Source: Arthrobacter sp. MMS18-M83 (GTDB lineage: Bacteria > Actinomycetota > Actinomycetes > Actinomycetales > Micrococcaceae). Taken from it: DNA of 64,000 bases. The stretch is from NCBI RefSeq assembly GCF_026683955.1, contig NZ_CP113343.1, forward strand, positions 4,898,001-4,962,000. The letters run 5' to 3'. The notes beneath the pieces were generated by a model. The model saw only the letters and a list, made by a program, of their open reading frames with translations, was not told the origin of the DNA and did no database searches. Positions 16,543-25,411 of this stretch are shown piece after piece (position 1 is the stretch's first letter; each line of letters begins with the position of its first letter). The translations under genes were made by a program, and so were the position numbers.

Positions 16543-17415
16543 TCAGTCCTCGGTGGGGGTAGTGCGGTTGGGATGGTAGGTCCGCCAGGTATGCTCGGGC
16601 GCGAACCCCAGTAACCGCCTTGCCTTGTCGATGGAGAGCATGGTCTCGTGCTCCCCCAGTTCCTTGATCACCTTCACATTCGGGAACACCTCTGCGGCCA
16701 AGCTGGCGCTGGATCGGCTCATGACCGTATCCGCGTTGGCGATGATGAACGCTTCGAACCCCGGCTTGCCGTTCTCGAGTGCCCGGGCCACAGCCTGCGC
16801 GCCGTCCCGGCCATCGATGTAACCCCACAGGTTCCACTTGCGCAGCATGGCGTCCGAGCCGAAGGAGGGAAACCGTTCGTAGTCTTCCACGTCCATGACG
16901 TTGGAAAACCGCAGCGCCACAATGCTTAGCTCAGGGTCCCAACGCGTGAGTTCGATAGCCATCTGTTCCTCAAGATGCTTCACCAACGAATACGTGCTCT
17001 CCGGCCGGGCCGGATATTCCTCATCCACCGGAATATAGGGAGGGTCGACGTCGAACGGCAGGCCCAGCACCGTCTCACTCGAGGCGTAGACAACCTTCTT
17101 GATGCCGGCCCGGCGGGCCGCTTGGAACACGTTGTAGGTGGAGAGCATGTTGTTCTCAAACGTGGCGGCATCCGGGACGATGCCGGGTGCGGGAATGGCA
17201 CCCAGATGCACCACGGCGTCGAAGCCACTGTGCCGGTCATCCAGCCCCAAGAACACATCCAACACCTGACCGTAGTCGCGCAAGTCCACGATCGCCAGGC
17301 CGGGGTTTCTCGCACCTGCACGGTCCAGGTTCAACACCTGGTGCCCGTCCTCCGTGAGCCGGCGCACCACGTGTCGGCCCAGCTTTCCGCTTCCTCCGGT
17401 CACTGCAATTCTCAT
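16543..17415 (-). CDS. NAD-dependent epimerase/dehydratase (extended SDR)
   Basis: 290 residues. Rossmann motif TGGSGKLG near the N-terminus, YASSETVLG strand, catalytic Tyr-x3-Lys in YSLVKHLE, and the substrate-side ALRFSNVMD. Extended SDRs of this type act on nucleotide sugars or on sugar acids (uronate dehydrogenase-like). First gene of a two-gene unit with an aldo/keto reductase, which suggests sugar or sugar-acid oxidoreduction. The start ATG 17415 follows CGAGGGAGTAACG. Confidence 0.88.
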   Translation of the reverse strand: MRIAVTGGSGKLGRHVVRRLTEDGHQVLNLDRAGARNPGLAIVDLRDYGQVLDVFLGLDDRHSGFDAVVHLGAIPAPGIVPDAATFENNMLSTYNVFQAARRAGIKKVVYASSETVLGLPFDVDPPYIPVDEEYPARPESTYSLVKHLEEQMAIELTRWDPELSIVALRFSNVMDVEDYERFPSFGSDAMLRKWNLWGYIDGRDGAQAVARALENGKPGFEAFIIANADTVMSRSSASLAAEVFPNVKVIKELGEHETMLSIDKARRLLGFAPEHTWRTYHPNRTTPTED

Positions 17416-17675
17416 CGTTACTCCCTCGGTATAGCTCGATGGTCCCGACCGGACGCCTGGTCAAGCCTCGTTGGGCAATACCATTGGCGTGCTTGATCCG
17501 TGCCGGCGGTGTCGAATCCACAGTAGGGTCTGACCCAGCCCTCGCGCGTGGCCCTCTCAGTCCTAGGACGGCCAGACCCCTTCCCCATGTGAACTGCATG
17601 CCCCGCCCCGGGAAGCACGCCCGGGCTGGCAACCCCGACCTCGAAGTGGCGGCCGTCCAGGCGTACCCTGCATTC

Positions 17676-17960
17676 ATGGACAACACCTTCGAGATTGAAC
17701 TGGTGAATGACAACGAGTACGCAGTGCGTTCGAAGGCAGAAGGGCAGACAGTGGAGTCACTTTTCCGAACCGATCCCGATTATCTTGAACGCATAGGGCT
17801 GTCCAAGGCCGACGGGAAGCGGGTCGTGGAGGAGACTGTTCGCTTCCTCGCCGAGCATCAACCCGTGATCGATTTCCCGCCGATGATCGATCTTGAAGAC
17901 ATCGCCGCTGCATACGAGGATTACCCGCAGCAACTCCGGAGTCGCCTCGAAATGGATTAA
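17676..17960 (+). CDS. Small acidic conserved protein, 94 residues
   Basis: Start ATG 17676 (MDNTFEIELVNDNEY). There is no ribosome site, but TACCCT about ten bases upstream would suit a leaderless transcript. The protein is acidic, with a strand-rich front and a helical back (VVEETVRFLAEHQPVIDFPPMIDLEDIAAAY). No cysteine, signal or membrane segment. Unknown function; the well-formed amphipathic pattern and codon use support a real gene. It stands alone between two divergent units. Confidence 0.6.
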   Translation: MDNTFEIELVNDNEYAVRSKAEGQTVESLFRTDPDYLERIGLSKADGKRVVEETVRFLAEHQPVIDFPPMIDLEDIAAAYEDYPQQLRSRLEMD

Positions 17961-18111
17961 CCCATTACGAGGTTGGCTGGTCGGGAGACGCTAGAGGGTC
18001 TTCCTCCCGAAGCTGCTCGCCGCGGTAAGGATCTAGACCCTGCACCCGCGATTGCCCTATCGTTGGGGAACCGAGGACAGTCGGCCCGGCGCTCCGCATC
18101 GGAGGTACATG

Positions 18112-18705
18112 ATGGGCATCATCTCGTCTAAATTCCACGGCAGACGGCAGAGCGGCAACCCAGCATTGCCGCCTGGCCAATACCAGACCGAGAGCTTTCC
18201 AGTCCTTACGGCCGGCCCTGCGCCCCGAATCCCCACCGCTGACTGGGAATTCTTCATCACCACCGAGGCAGGTCAGCGCCATGCGTGGTCTTGGGATGCA
18301 TTCATGGCCTTGCCCCAGACAGACATCCATACGGACATTCATTGCGTGACCAGTTGGTCCAGGCTGGGCACCTCGTGGCGAGGAGTGTCCCTGGATACTT
18401 TATTTGAGAACGTGGAAACCAGCTGCGAGTTCACGACGGCCCACTCCTACGGCGGATACACGACCAACGTCCCGCTCCCGGATCTCCTTGGTGGCCGAGC
18501 ATGGGTAGCCTGGGAATTCGACGGTGCGCCACTTGAACGCGCGCACGGCGGACCTGCCCGCCTCATCGTGCCCCATCTCTACTTTTGGAAGAGCGCAAAA
18601 TGGATCAACGGCATCGAGCTGACGCGGGGTGATGATCCTGGTTTCTGGGAATCCAACGGCTACCACATCCACGGCGACCCGTGGCGGGAGGAGCGTTACT
18701 CATGA
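18112..18705 (+). CDS. Sulfite-oxidase-fold molybdopterin oxidoreductase
   Basis: 197 residues. Two adjacent ATGs at 18109 and 18112; the second is preferred because GGAGGT then has 5-base spacing. The oxidoreductase molybdopterin-binding fold is shown by IHCVTSWSRLGTSWRGV, with the Cys as probable molybdenum ligand, SYGGYTTNVPL and the C-terminal WKSAKWINGIEL. There is no dimerisation domain, so it is closer in architecture to the YedY/MsrP catalytic unit than to sulfite oxidase, yet has no Tat signal and should be cytoplasmic. The reductase gene follows at once; together they form a short electron-transfer system. Confidence 0.85.
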   Translation: MGIISSKFHGRRQSGNPALPPGQYQTESFPVLTAGPAPRIPTADWEFFITTEAGQRHAWSWDAFMALPQTDIHTDIHCVTSWSRLGTSWRGVSLDTLFENVETSCEFTTAHSYGGYTTNVPLPDLLGGRAWVAWEFDGAPLERAHGGPARLIVPHLYFWKSAKWINGIELTRGDDPGFWESNGYHIHGDPWREERYS

Positions 18706-18715
18706 GGATCGCCAG

Positions 18716-19453
18716 GTGAGTACGTTGTGGCGCGTGGCCGACGTCGTCAGCAGCATGCCCGAAACGGAGACCGCCAGAACCATAGGGCTGCGCGTGAACG
18801 GCCTGAACGGCAACCTCGCCGGACAGCACATCGACATCCGCCTCACTGCAGACGACGGCTACACGGCCGTGCGCTCATACTCCGTGGCCAGGGCAGGCAT
18901 GGACGAAACCCTGGAGATCACCGTTGACGAGTTGGCCAACGGAGAAGTCTCCCCCTATCTGGTCAGAGACCTGGTGGTTGGGGACCAGTTGGAAATCCGG
19001 GGGCCGGTGGGTGGCTGGTTCGTCTGGAAACCGACTGACACAAACTCTATTCAGCTGATTGCTGGAGGATCCGGCATCGTGCCACTCATGTCCATGATCC
19101 GCGCACACCATGCATCAGAAAATCCGGCGCAGTTCCGGCTGCTCTATTCGCTCAAATCGCCCGAAGCGGGCTTCTACCGGGAGGAGCTCGGTACCCTCGG
19201 CCAAGAATCCTCCAAGCTCACCGTCGACTACATCTTCACGCGCAAGACGCCACCGGGTTGGCCGACTGCTGCGCAACGGCTCACGGCAGAAACCTTGCTG
19301 GCCAACATCTTGCCACCCGACCCCACCCCGGACATCTTCATCTGCGGCCAGACCGTATTTGTGGAAACGGTTGCGGAATGGCTCGTACAGGCGGGATATC
19401 CGACCGCTTCCATCAAGACCGAACGCTTCGGCGGAACGGGAGGAACCCGGTGA
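18716..19453 (+). CDS. Ferredoxin reductase-type flavoprotein (FAD/NAD-binding)
   Basis: 245 residues from GTG 18716 (GAGG eight bases upstream). FAD motif RSYSVAR, NAD(P)-binding GGSGIVPLMSMIR, late ICGQTVFVE and C-terminal ERFG: a ferredoxin-NADP reductase-like module with no iron-sulfur domain of its own. It probably passes electrons between NAD(P)H and the neighbouring molybdoenzyme. Starts 10 bases after that gene and ends in a GTGA overlap with the DUF6510 gene. Confidence 0.87.
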   Translation: MSTLWRVADVVSSMPETETARTIGLRVNGLNGNLAGQHIDIRLTADDGYTAVRSYSVARAGMDETLEITVDELANGEVSPYLVRDLVVGDQLEIRGPVGGWFVWKPTDTNSIQLIAGGSGIVPLMSMIRAHHASENPAQFRLLYSLKSPEAGFYREELGTLGQESSKLTVDYIFTRKTPPGWPTAAQRLTAETLLANILPPDPTPDIFICGQTVFVETVAEWLVQAGYPTASIKTERFGGTGGTR

Positions 19454-19797
19454 GTGCCAACAACGGCTCCGATTCTCCAGGCGCCAAGGAACCGAGCTTC
19501 GACGATCTGGACATCGCTGGAATCGAAGGCAATTCAATACCCCATCTGGATGGAAACGCGGTGGCGGGACAGCTGTGGGAGCTGTTTCGCTTCGATATCG
19601 TCGCCGCGATCGGACGGTGCAGGCACTGCGGTGCTGTCCGCGTTTTCGGGGAGACGATGGTGTACGTTGACGCGCCCGGGATCGTTGTCCGCTGCGCTTC
19701 CTGCGAGGGCGTGCTGCTGCGCCTCGTAGAGACCCCCACTCAGTACTGGCTCGACGTGAGCGGACTCAGCCATCTGCAGATCGACCGCGAGGGCTAG
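19450..19797 (+). CDS. DUF6510-type zinc-ribbon protein
   Basis: 115 residues starting at GTG 19450, overlapping the preceding stop. Two CxxC knuckles, CRHCG and CASCEG, about 30 residues apart, give a zinc ribbon; the end is LDVSGLSHLQI. I recall DUF6510 proteins occurring in just this context next to a sulfite-oxidase-like protein and a reductase, though function is unknown. Likely a small structural or electron-transfer partner of the molybdoenzyme. Confidence 0.75.
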   Translation: MSANNGSDSPGAKEPSFDDLDIAGIEGNSIPHLDGNAVAGQLWELFRFDIVAAIGRCRHCGAVRVFGETMVYVDAPGIVVRCASCEGVLLRLVETPTQYWLDVSGLSHLQIDREG

Positions 19798-19821
19798 GTA
19801 CTCTTCAGGAACCTGGATGTC

Positions 19822-20073
19822 TCATGCGCGCTGTGGGTGGCCGCTGTCTTCTTGATTGAGTGTCTGGCTCCCCCTGTAGTTGGCAAAGCGAGGTTCGACG
19901 GCCCAGGCCGCCTGGTGTAGAACACGGGCCAGCAACGCCCGAAGGCGGACCAGCCGCCTGTGGGTACGTCCGGCGGGCCGTGGAGCGATAACCGGGGCAT
20001 TCGGCAATGCGCTGAGTGCTTCGTGGTTGATGGACTTGATGACTGCGCAAGCCATCATGAGCGAAAAATCCAT
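19822..20073 (-). CDS. Small hypothetical protein, 83 residues
   Basis: Reads MDFSLMMACAVIKSINHEALSALP and continues with an Arg/Ala-rich middle; the ribosome site is poor (AGAAGAGA). I have the impression of similar short proteins in Arthrobacter genomes, not checked. It is the only plausible gene in the 517-bp gap 19798-20314, which otherwise shows nothing I can support. May be spurious. Confidence 0.35.
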   Translation of the reverse strand: MDFSLMMACAVIKSINHEALSALPNAPVIAPRPAGRTHRRLVRLRALLARVLHQAAWAVEPRFANYRGSQTLNQEDSGHPQRA

Positions 20074-20314
20074 GGTTCTCTTCTGTCGTTTGGTTTTAGT
20101 CCGCGCCGAAACGGGCCCCAGGCATCCTTCGGGCAGCGGTGAGCGGGGATTCGGAGCGACTCATCCTAGAGCCGGTTCCGTCGAGTCCTTGCAAACGACG
20201 TTATGCGGCGAGGGGCATAATGTCAGCAGCTGTGACGCTCCCTGGTTTTCCTAGGACTGAGCGACCTACCTTGCCTAATGGAAAGCCCGAATCCGGCGGT
20301 GCAGAATTGAAGGC

Positions 20315-21235
20315 ATGGGTCAGAGTGCAGAGTTCGGAAAATTCCTGAAGGCGATGCGGTCACGGTTGACCCCGGAGCAAGCCGGGATCAGCGCCGGTCC
20401 CGGTGCGCGCCGGGTCCCGGGGCTGCGCCGTGAAGAGATCGCCCGGCTGGCTGATGTGAGCACGGACTACTACACAAGGTTGGAGCAGGGCCGCAACATC
20501 CACCCCTCCCGATCGGTGCTTGACTCTGTGGCGCGTGCACTGAACCTTGATCCGGGCGAGCATGCGCACATGATGGACCTTTTGCAGAATTGTGCGATGT
20601 CCCAGCGTCCGCCCGTTTCCGGGCAGCGAGTGCGGCCCGGCCTGCACCAGCTTCTCGACGCGGTGGGCAACGTGCCTGCCCTTATCCTCGGTCGACGCAC
20701 TGATGTTCTTGCCGGAAACCGTCTTGCCATCCTCCTGCTTGCCGATTTCCCCACAATGCCCGCAACGGAACGGAACCTGACCCGGTGGATCCTCCTCGAT
20801 CCGTTCGCACAATCGCTTTTCCGGGATTGGAAGACCGTAGCAGCTGATGCGGTGGGATCCCTTCGCGTGGACATCGGGCGTCACCCCAACGACGTGCAGG
20901 CAAGTCAACTCGTCGGCGAACTCGCGGTATCCAGCGAGCACTTCCGCAAGTGGTGGGCAGGGCACCGGGTGGCAAAAGCATCGGCGGGGATTGTGCGGCT
21001 CCACCATCCCGTAGTCGGGGACTTGGAACTCAATGTTGAAGACCTGGTACTGCCCGACGATCCGGATCAGATGCTAAGGGTGTATTCCGCCCCGCCAGGG
21101 TCGTCGTCGGCGGATTCACTCGCGCTGCTTGGCAGCTTCGGCGCCGGAACCGGCACCCCTGAGGCTGCACAAGCATCCGAAGAAAGGGACGGGTCCGACG
21201 CCACAGGGACCCCTGGTTCCCGAACCTCCCCCTGA
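20315..21235 (+). CDS. Helix-turn-helix regulator with MmyB-like ligand domain
   Basis: 306 residues. N-terminal XRE helix-turn-helix of the subtype with GLRREEIARLADVSTDYYTRLEQGR (read in two parts: GLRREEIARLADVS and DYYTRLEQGR), followed by the MmyB-like domain (NLTRWILLDP, HFRKWWAGHRV, GIVRLHHPVVGDLELN). MmyB-type proteins bind fatty-acid-like ligands in some members. The C-terminal 40 residues are low-complexity. It is followed 53 bp later by an aldo/keto reductase gene on the same strand, its most likely target. Confidence 0.88.
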   Translation: MGQSAEFGKFLKAMRSRLTPEQAGISAGPGARRVPGLRREEIARLADVSTDYYTRLEQGRNIHPSRSVLDSVARALNLDPGEHAHMMDLLQNCAMSQRPPVSGQRVRPGLHQLLDAVGNVPALILGRRTDVLAGNRLAILLLADFPTMPATERNLTRWILLDPFAQSLFRDWKTVAADAVGSLRVDIGRHPNDVQASQLVGELAVSSEHFRKWWAGHRVAKASAGIVRLHHPVVGDLELNVEDLVLPDDPDQMLRVYSAPPGSSSADSLALLGSFGAGTGTPEAAQASEERDGSDATGTPGSRTSP

Positions 21236-21288
21236 ACAGACGCAAGAACATAACCGTTTCAGATATCTATCCAAGGGAAACTACATTG

Positions 21289-22335
21289 ATGAACTACGCC
21301 CCCACGCAGGACCGTTATGATTCCATGCCATACCGAAGGGTCGGGCGAAGCGGTCTGAAACTTCCGGCGGTCTCACTGGGCCTCTGGCACAACTTCGGCG
21401 ACGACAAGCCTTTTGAGGCACAACGGGCCATCCTTCGCCGCGCTTTCGACCTCGGCGTCACGCATTTCGACCTAGCCAACAACTACGGTCCGCCCGGCGG
21501 CAGTGCCGAAACCAATTTTGGCCGGCACCTGAGGGAGGACTTCAAGCCGTACCGCGACGAGCTGGTCATCTCCACCAAAGCCGGATACCGCATGTGGCCC
21601 GGCCCGTATGGGGAATGGGGCTCCAGGAAATACCTGCTCTCGAGCCTGGACCAGTCTCTTGAACGCATGGGCCTGGACTATGTGGACATCTTCTACAGCC
21701 ACCGCCCGGACCCGAATACGCCGCTCGAGGAAACCATGGGAGCGCTCGACACCGCGGTCCGCTCGGGCAGGGCGCTATACGCCGGCATTTCCTCCTATTC
21801 CCCGGACAAGACGCTCGAGGCGGCTGCCATCCTCCAGGACCTTGGCACACCATTGCTTATCCACCAGCCCTCGTACTCGATGCTCAACCGCTGGACCGAA
21901 CAGGGCGAGCCCAACTTGTTCCAAGCCCTTGAGCGGGTGGGCGCAGGCGCCATCGCGTTCTCGCCCCTTGCGCAAGGTTTGCTGACCACCCGGTACCTGA
22001 ACGGCGTCCCGGAGGACTCCCGCGCCGCCGCAGGCAAGTCGCTGGTGGACACCCAACTCTCCCAAGAGAACCTGACCCGGATCCGCGGGCTCAATGAGAT
22101 CGCGGCACAGCGCGGGCAGTCCCTCGCCCAGATGGCCATAGCCTGGGTGCTGCGCCCACAGAAGAAGGGCATCCCGGTCACATCTGCCCTGGTCGGTGCC
22201 AGCAGCGTCCGGCAACTGGAAGACAATTTGGCGGCAGTTTCGGGCCCGAGCTTCACCGACGATGAGCTCGAGAAGATTGACGAATTCGCCGTCGAGTCCG
22301 ATATCAACCTTTGGGCGGGGGCCCTGCAGGCCTAA
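21289..22335 (+). CDS. Aldo/keto reductase, YghZ (glyceraldehyde-3-phosphate reductase) type
   Basis: 348 residues from ATG 21289 (AAGGGAAA upstream). Carries the YghZ-type signature LGLWHNFGDD, FDLANNYGPP with catalytic Asp and Tyr, Lys in ISTKAGYRMWPGPYG, and His in FYSHRPD. YghZ-like enzymes reduce L-glyceraldehyde 3-phosphate and methylglyoxal with NADPH and are thought to detoxify reactive aldehydes. Its start lies 53 bp after the MmyB-like regulator stop. Confidence 0.9.
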   Translation: MNYAPTQDRYDSMPYRRVGRSGLKLPAVSLGLWHNFGDDKPFEAQRAILRRAFDLGVTHFDLANNYGPPGGSAETNFGRHLREDFKPYRDELVISTKAGYRMWPGPYGEWGSRKYLLSSLDQSLERMGLDYVDIFYSHRPDPNTPLEETMGALDTAVRSGRALYAGISSYSPDKTLEAAAILQDLGTPLLIHQPSYSMLNRWTEQGEPNLFQALERVGAGAIAFSPLAQGLLTTRYLNGVPEDSRAAAGKSLVDTQLSQENLTRIRGLNEIAAQRGQSLAQMAIAWVLRPQKKGIPVTSALVGASSVRQLEDNLAAVSGPSFTDDELEKIDEFAVESDINLWAGALQA

Positions 22336-22455
22336 ACTGTGGCGGGTTGCAGAACCGCTCGCACCTGGGGCGCTCCGTAGGTAGGCGGGCCCCCGTTCTG
22401 GACTTGTAAGGATTCCACCCGCGACGGCCAGGGCAAGCATTGGCATGATGGGGGC

Positions 22456-23385
22456 ATGTCATTGACCTTGGAACGCCACGCCCGGATCGGAATCATTGGC
22501 GGCACGGGCCTCTACAAGCTGCCCGGAGCGGTCGTGCTCGACACGCTCGATCTCGCGACGCCGTTCGGGCCGCCTTCAAGCCCCGTCACCGTCGCCCGGC
22601 TGGCAGCGCCGGATGGACCTGGCGGCGCGGACGGCCCAGTGGTCGCGTTTTTGAGCCGGCACGGGCGCGTGCACAGCATTGCCCCCCAGCAGATCAACTA
22701 CCGGGCCAACCTCTGGGCGTTCAAGAGCCTAGGCGTGGAGGCTGTCATCTCCTCCGCGGCTGTGGGCGGACTGGCTTCCAGCCACGGAACCGGCATGTTT
22801 GCCGTGCCGGACCAGGTTCTGGACAGGACCTGGGGCCGCTCGGACACCTTCTACGATGGCTCGCTGCCCACCGGAGTGCAGCATCTGCCCGCCGCCGAGC
22901 CCTACAGCGCTCCGCTGCGCGCGGCACTCATCTCCGCCCTGGAGCGACAGGGGGAAGACTTCGCTGAGGCGGCCACTGTAGCCACCATCAACGGTCCGCG
23001 CTTCTCCACCAAGGCCGAGTCCGCGGTCTTGGTCCAGGCAGGTGCGCACCTCATTAGCATGACCCAATACCCGGAGCCCGTGCTCGCGGCAGAGTTGAAC
23101 ATGCACTTCGCCGCGCTGGCATTCATTACGGATGCCGACACCGGGCACGACGGCTCCGAACCCGTGACGGCAGAGCTGGTGCTGGGCCGGCTGGCGGCGG
23201 CGCAGCCCCGGATCCTGTCCGTGTTGTCCGACGCGGTGCGGATCGTTTGGGCGGGGCTGGCCAACGCTGAGCCGGCGGACGACGGCGGAAACTGGCGGAT
23301 GGCGCTCATGCCGGACGCGGCGGTCGCTGCCGTGATGGGCGACGCCGGCCCTCTCCGCCCCGGCGCGGAAGGGACAGGGCCGTGA
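22456..23385 (+). CDS. mtnP: S-methyl-5'-thioadenosine phosphorylase
   Basis: 309 residues. Family motifs in order: GIIGGTGLY, SRHGRVHSI, QQINYRANLWA, GPRFSTKAES, MTQYPE and ITDADTG; the Asp-x-Asp at the purine site fits adenine rather than hypoxanthine bases. The enzyme splits methylthioadenosine with phosphate into adenine and 5-methylthioribose-1-phosphate. No methionine-salvage gene (mtnK, A, B, C, D) is nearby; instead five sugar-transfer genes follow in overlap, which suggests that the methylthio-sugar itself is the wanted product. Stop overlaps the epimerase GTG start. Length is above the usual 260-290 because of an acidic insert. Confidence 0.88.
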   Translation: MSLTLERHARIGIIGGTGLYKLPGAVVLDTLDLATPFGPPSSPVTVARLAAPDGPGGADGPVVAFLSRHGRVHSIAPQQINYRANLWAFKSLGVEAVISSAAVGGLASSHGTGMFAVPDQVLDRTWGRSDTFYDGSLPTGVQHLPAAEPYSAPLRAALISALERQGEDFAEAATVATINGPRFSTKAESAVLVQAGAHLISMTQYPEPVLAAELNMHFAALAFITDADTGHDGSEPVTAELVLGRLAAAQPRILSVLSDAVRIVWAGLANAEPADDGGNWRMALMPDAAVAAVMGDAGPLRPGAEGTGP

Positions 23386-24449
23386 GAATTCTGGTCACAG
23401 GAGGAGCCGGTTTCATAGGTAGCCATGTTGTCGATGCCGCGGTGGCCCGCGGCTGGGAGGTCCGAATCCTTGACTCACTGGATCCGGCGGTGCACCCGGA
23501 TCCACCACAAGGACTTCCCGGCGTTCCCCTGCTGGTGGGCGACGTCGGAGACCCGGCCGCGGTGGCAGCGGCGCTCGCGGGGGTCGACGTCGTCGTCCAT
23601 CAGAGCGCCAAAGTCGGCCTCGGCGTGGACTTCTCCGACGCCCCGGACTACATCCGCAACAATGACCTGGCCACGGCCGTGCTCCTGGCAGGCATGGCCG
23701 CGGCCGGCATCGACAAGCTGGTACTGGCTTCCTCCATGGTGGTCTACGGAGAAGGCGCCTACACGGACTCAGCCGGCAAGCCCGTGCGCCCGCGGCCGCG
23801 CCTGGTGGAAGACCTCGTACACGGAATCTTTGATCCCCGGGACCCTGCGACCGGGGAGCTCCTACTGCCGACACTGGTCACCGAAGACGCGGCCCTCGAT
23901 CCGCGGAACGTCTATGCCGCCTCCAAATTGGCCCAGGAAAACCTGGCGTCCGCCTGGGCGCGCTCAACCGGAGGCACTGCGATCGCTCTTCGGTACCACA
24001 ACGTCTACGGCCCTCGGATGCCCAAAAACACCCCCTACGCGGGCGTGGCCAGCCTGTTCCGTTCTGCACTGGCCCGCGGAGAGGCGGTGAAGGTGTTCGA
24101 GGACGGCGGCCAGCGCCGCAGCTTTGTCCACGTCGCGGACGTGGCGGAAGCAAATCTGTGCTCGATTGATGCATTGGCGAGCGGCAGGGCCGTGGCGCCA
24201 GGCAGCTTCAGGGCGTACAACATCGGTGCAGCGGAGGTCCACACCGTTGGACAGGTCGCGGCGGTCCTGAGCTCTGTTGGTGGAGGGCCGGACCCTGTGG
24301 TCACGGGCGAATTCCGGCTAGGCGACGTCCGGCATATCACCGCCAGCTCGGCTCGCGCGCGAGCCGAGCTGGGCTGGATCCCCGAGCACGGTTTTGAGGA
24401 CGGCATGCACGAGTTCGCCACGGCCCCGCTGCGCGGAGAACCTAGCTAG
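23382..24449 (+). CDS. NAD-dependent sugar epimerase (GalE-like), MTX-type cluster
   Basis: 355 residues starting at GTG 23382 within the mtnP stop. TGGAGFIGSHV NAD motif at the N-terminus, ASSMVVYGEGA, Tyr-x3-Lys in YAASKLAQE, LRYHNVYGPRMP and RSFVHVADVAEA: an extended SDR like GalE/RmlB. In M. tuberculosis, galE3 (Rv0536) follows the MTA phosphorylase Rv0535 in the same way. The proposed job is C3 inversion turning a methylthioribose derivative into the xylo form; substrate is inferred, not seen. Confidence 0.85.
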   Translation: MRILVTGGAGFIGSHVVDAAVARGWEVRILDSLDPAVHPDPPQGLPGVPLLVGDVGDPAAVAAALAGVDVVVHQSAKVGLGVDFSDAPDYIRNNDLATAVLLAGMAAAGIDKLVLASSMVVYGEGAYTDSAGKPVRPRPRLVEDLVHGIFDPRDPATGELLLPTLVTEDAALDPRNVYAASKLAQENLASAWARSTGGTAIALRYHNVYGPRMPKNTPYAGVASLFRSALARGEAVKVFEDGGQRRSFVHVADVAEANLCSIDALASGRAVAPGSFRAYNIGAAEVHTVGQVAAVLSSVGGGPDPVVTGEFRLGDVRHITASSARARAELGWIPEHGFEDGMHEFATAPLRGEPS

Positions 24450-24508
24450 ACAGCCAGCTCCGGCTCAGCGTCAGTTGAGGTTCGGACGCGACGCCGTCGG
24501 CCTGTTCG

Positions 24509-25411
24509 GTGGCTGCCCGAGGGCAAACGTCCCGGTTCCGTAAGGATTTCCGCCTGTCGCGCCGGGCCTGGGGCTTCTACGGTCAAAGGGTGGAGAAACA
24601 GCAGAGTGGTTCGCGCGGTTCGCAGGATGGAATCGGTTTGGAAAGCAGCCAGGGCGGACCAGGCGAGGACTTCGGGGAGCTACCCGTGTTGGTGGATGTG
24701 GTGTTGCCCTGCCTCAACGAGCGCTCGGCCCTTCCCCAGGTGCTGATGGCCCTGCCGCTTGGATACCGGGCGATCGTCGTGGACAACGGATCCACCGACG
24801 GCTCCGGTGCGCTGGCCGCCAGTCTGGGCGCGACCGTCGTCGACGAACCGAGGCGCGGCTTCGGCGCCGCAGCGCATGCCGGGCTGTTGGCTTCCACTGC
24901 GGAGTTTGTAGCCTTTTGCGATTGCGATGGTTCCTTGGACCCGGCCCAACTGGCCCCGATGCTGGAGCTCGTCCGCGCAGGGCAAGCCGATCTGGTGCTG
25001 GGTGCCCGGCATCCGGCCCCCGGTGCCTGGCCGATCCACGCCCGCCTGGCCAACATGGCCCTGAGCCGGCGGTTGCGCCGGCTGACGGGGATCCCTGTCA
25101 CGGATCTGGGTCCCCTTCGACTGGCTCGGCGCAGCGCGTTGCTAAGACTGGACCTCACAGACCGGCGCAGCGGCTATCCGCTGGAAATGTTCCTCAAAGC
25201 CCACCGCGACGGCTGGCGTGTAGCCGAGGTCCCGGTCGCCTATGCGCCACGGCTGGGGAAGTCCAAGGTGACGGGGACGCTGCGCGGAACCCTTACGGCC
25301 CTCAAAGACATGGGGACGCAGTTGGCGGCAGCTTCGCGGCAGGCGTCGGGGACGAAGGACGGCGGGCCGGCGGATGGACCTTCGGCCGATGCCCAAGGAG
25401 CGACGCCGTGA
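24509..25411 (+). CDS. GT2 glycosyltransferase, polyprenyl-phosphate-sugar synthase type
   Basis: 300 residues if started at GTG 24509; GTG 24590 (27 codons shorter) is also possible, and the conserved domain only starts near residue 62. GT-A motifs: VDVVLPCLNE, VDNGSTDGSG, metal-binding DCDGSLDP, and the DPM1-like TDLGPLRLARR and GYPLEMFLKAHRDGW. Such enzymes load sugars on to polyprenyl phosphate on the inner face of the membrane. The counterpart in M. tuberculosis would be Rv0539, implicated in methylthioxylose addition. No membrane segment. Confidence 0.83.
   Translation: MAARGQTSRFRKDFRLSRRAWGFYGQRVEKQQSGSRGSQDGIGLESSQGGPGEDFGELPVLVDVVLPCLNERSALPQVLMALPLGYRAIVVDNGSTDGSGALAASLGATVVDEPRRGFGAAAHAGLLASTAEFVAFCDCDGSLDPAQLAPMLELVRAGQADLVLGARHPAPGAWPIHARLANMALSRRLRRLTGIPVTDLGPLRLARRSALLRLDLTDRRSGYPLEMFLKAHRDGWRVAEVPVAYAPRLGKSKVTGTLRGTLTALKDMGTQLAAASRQASGTKDGGPADGPSADAQGATP

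Noticed and set aside
22456..23385. Methionine-salvage or purine-salvage role for the phosphorylase
   Set aside because: No other salvage gene is near and the gene is coupled to five sugar-transfer genes; a housekeeping role cannot be excluded but the context argues for glycan synthesis.
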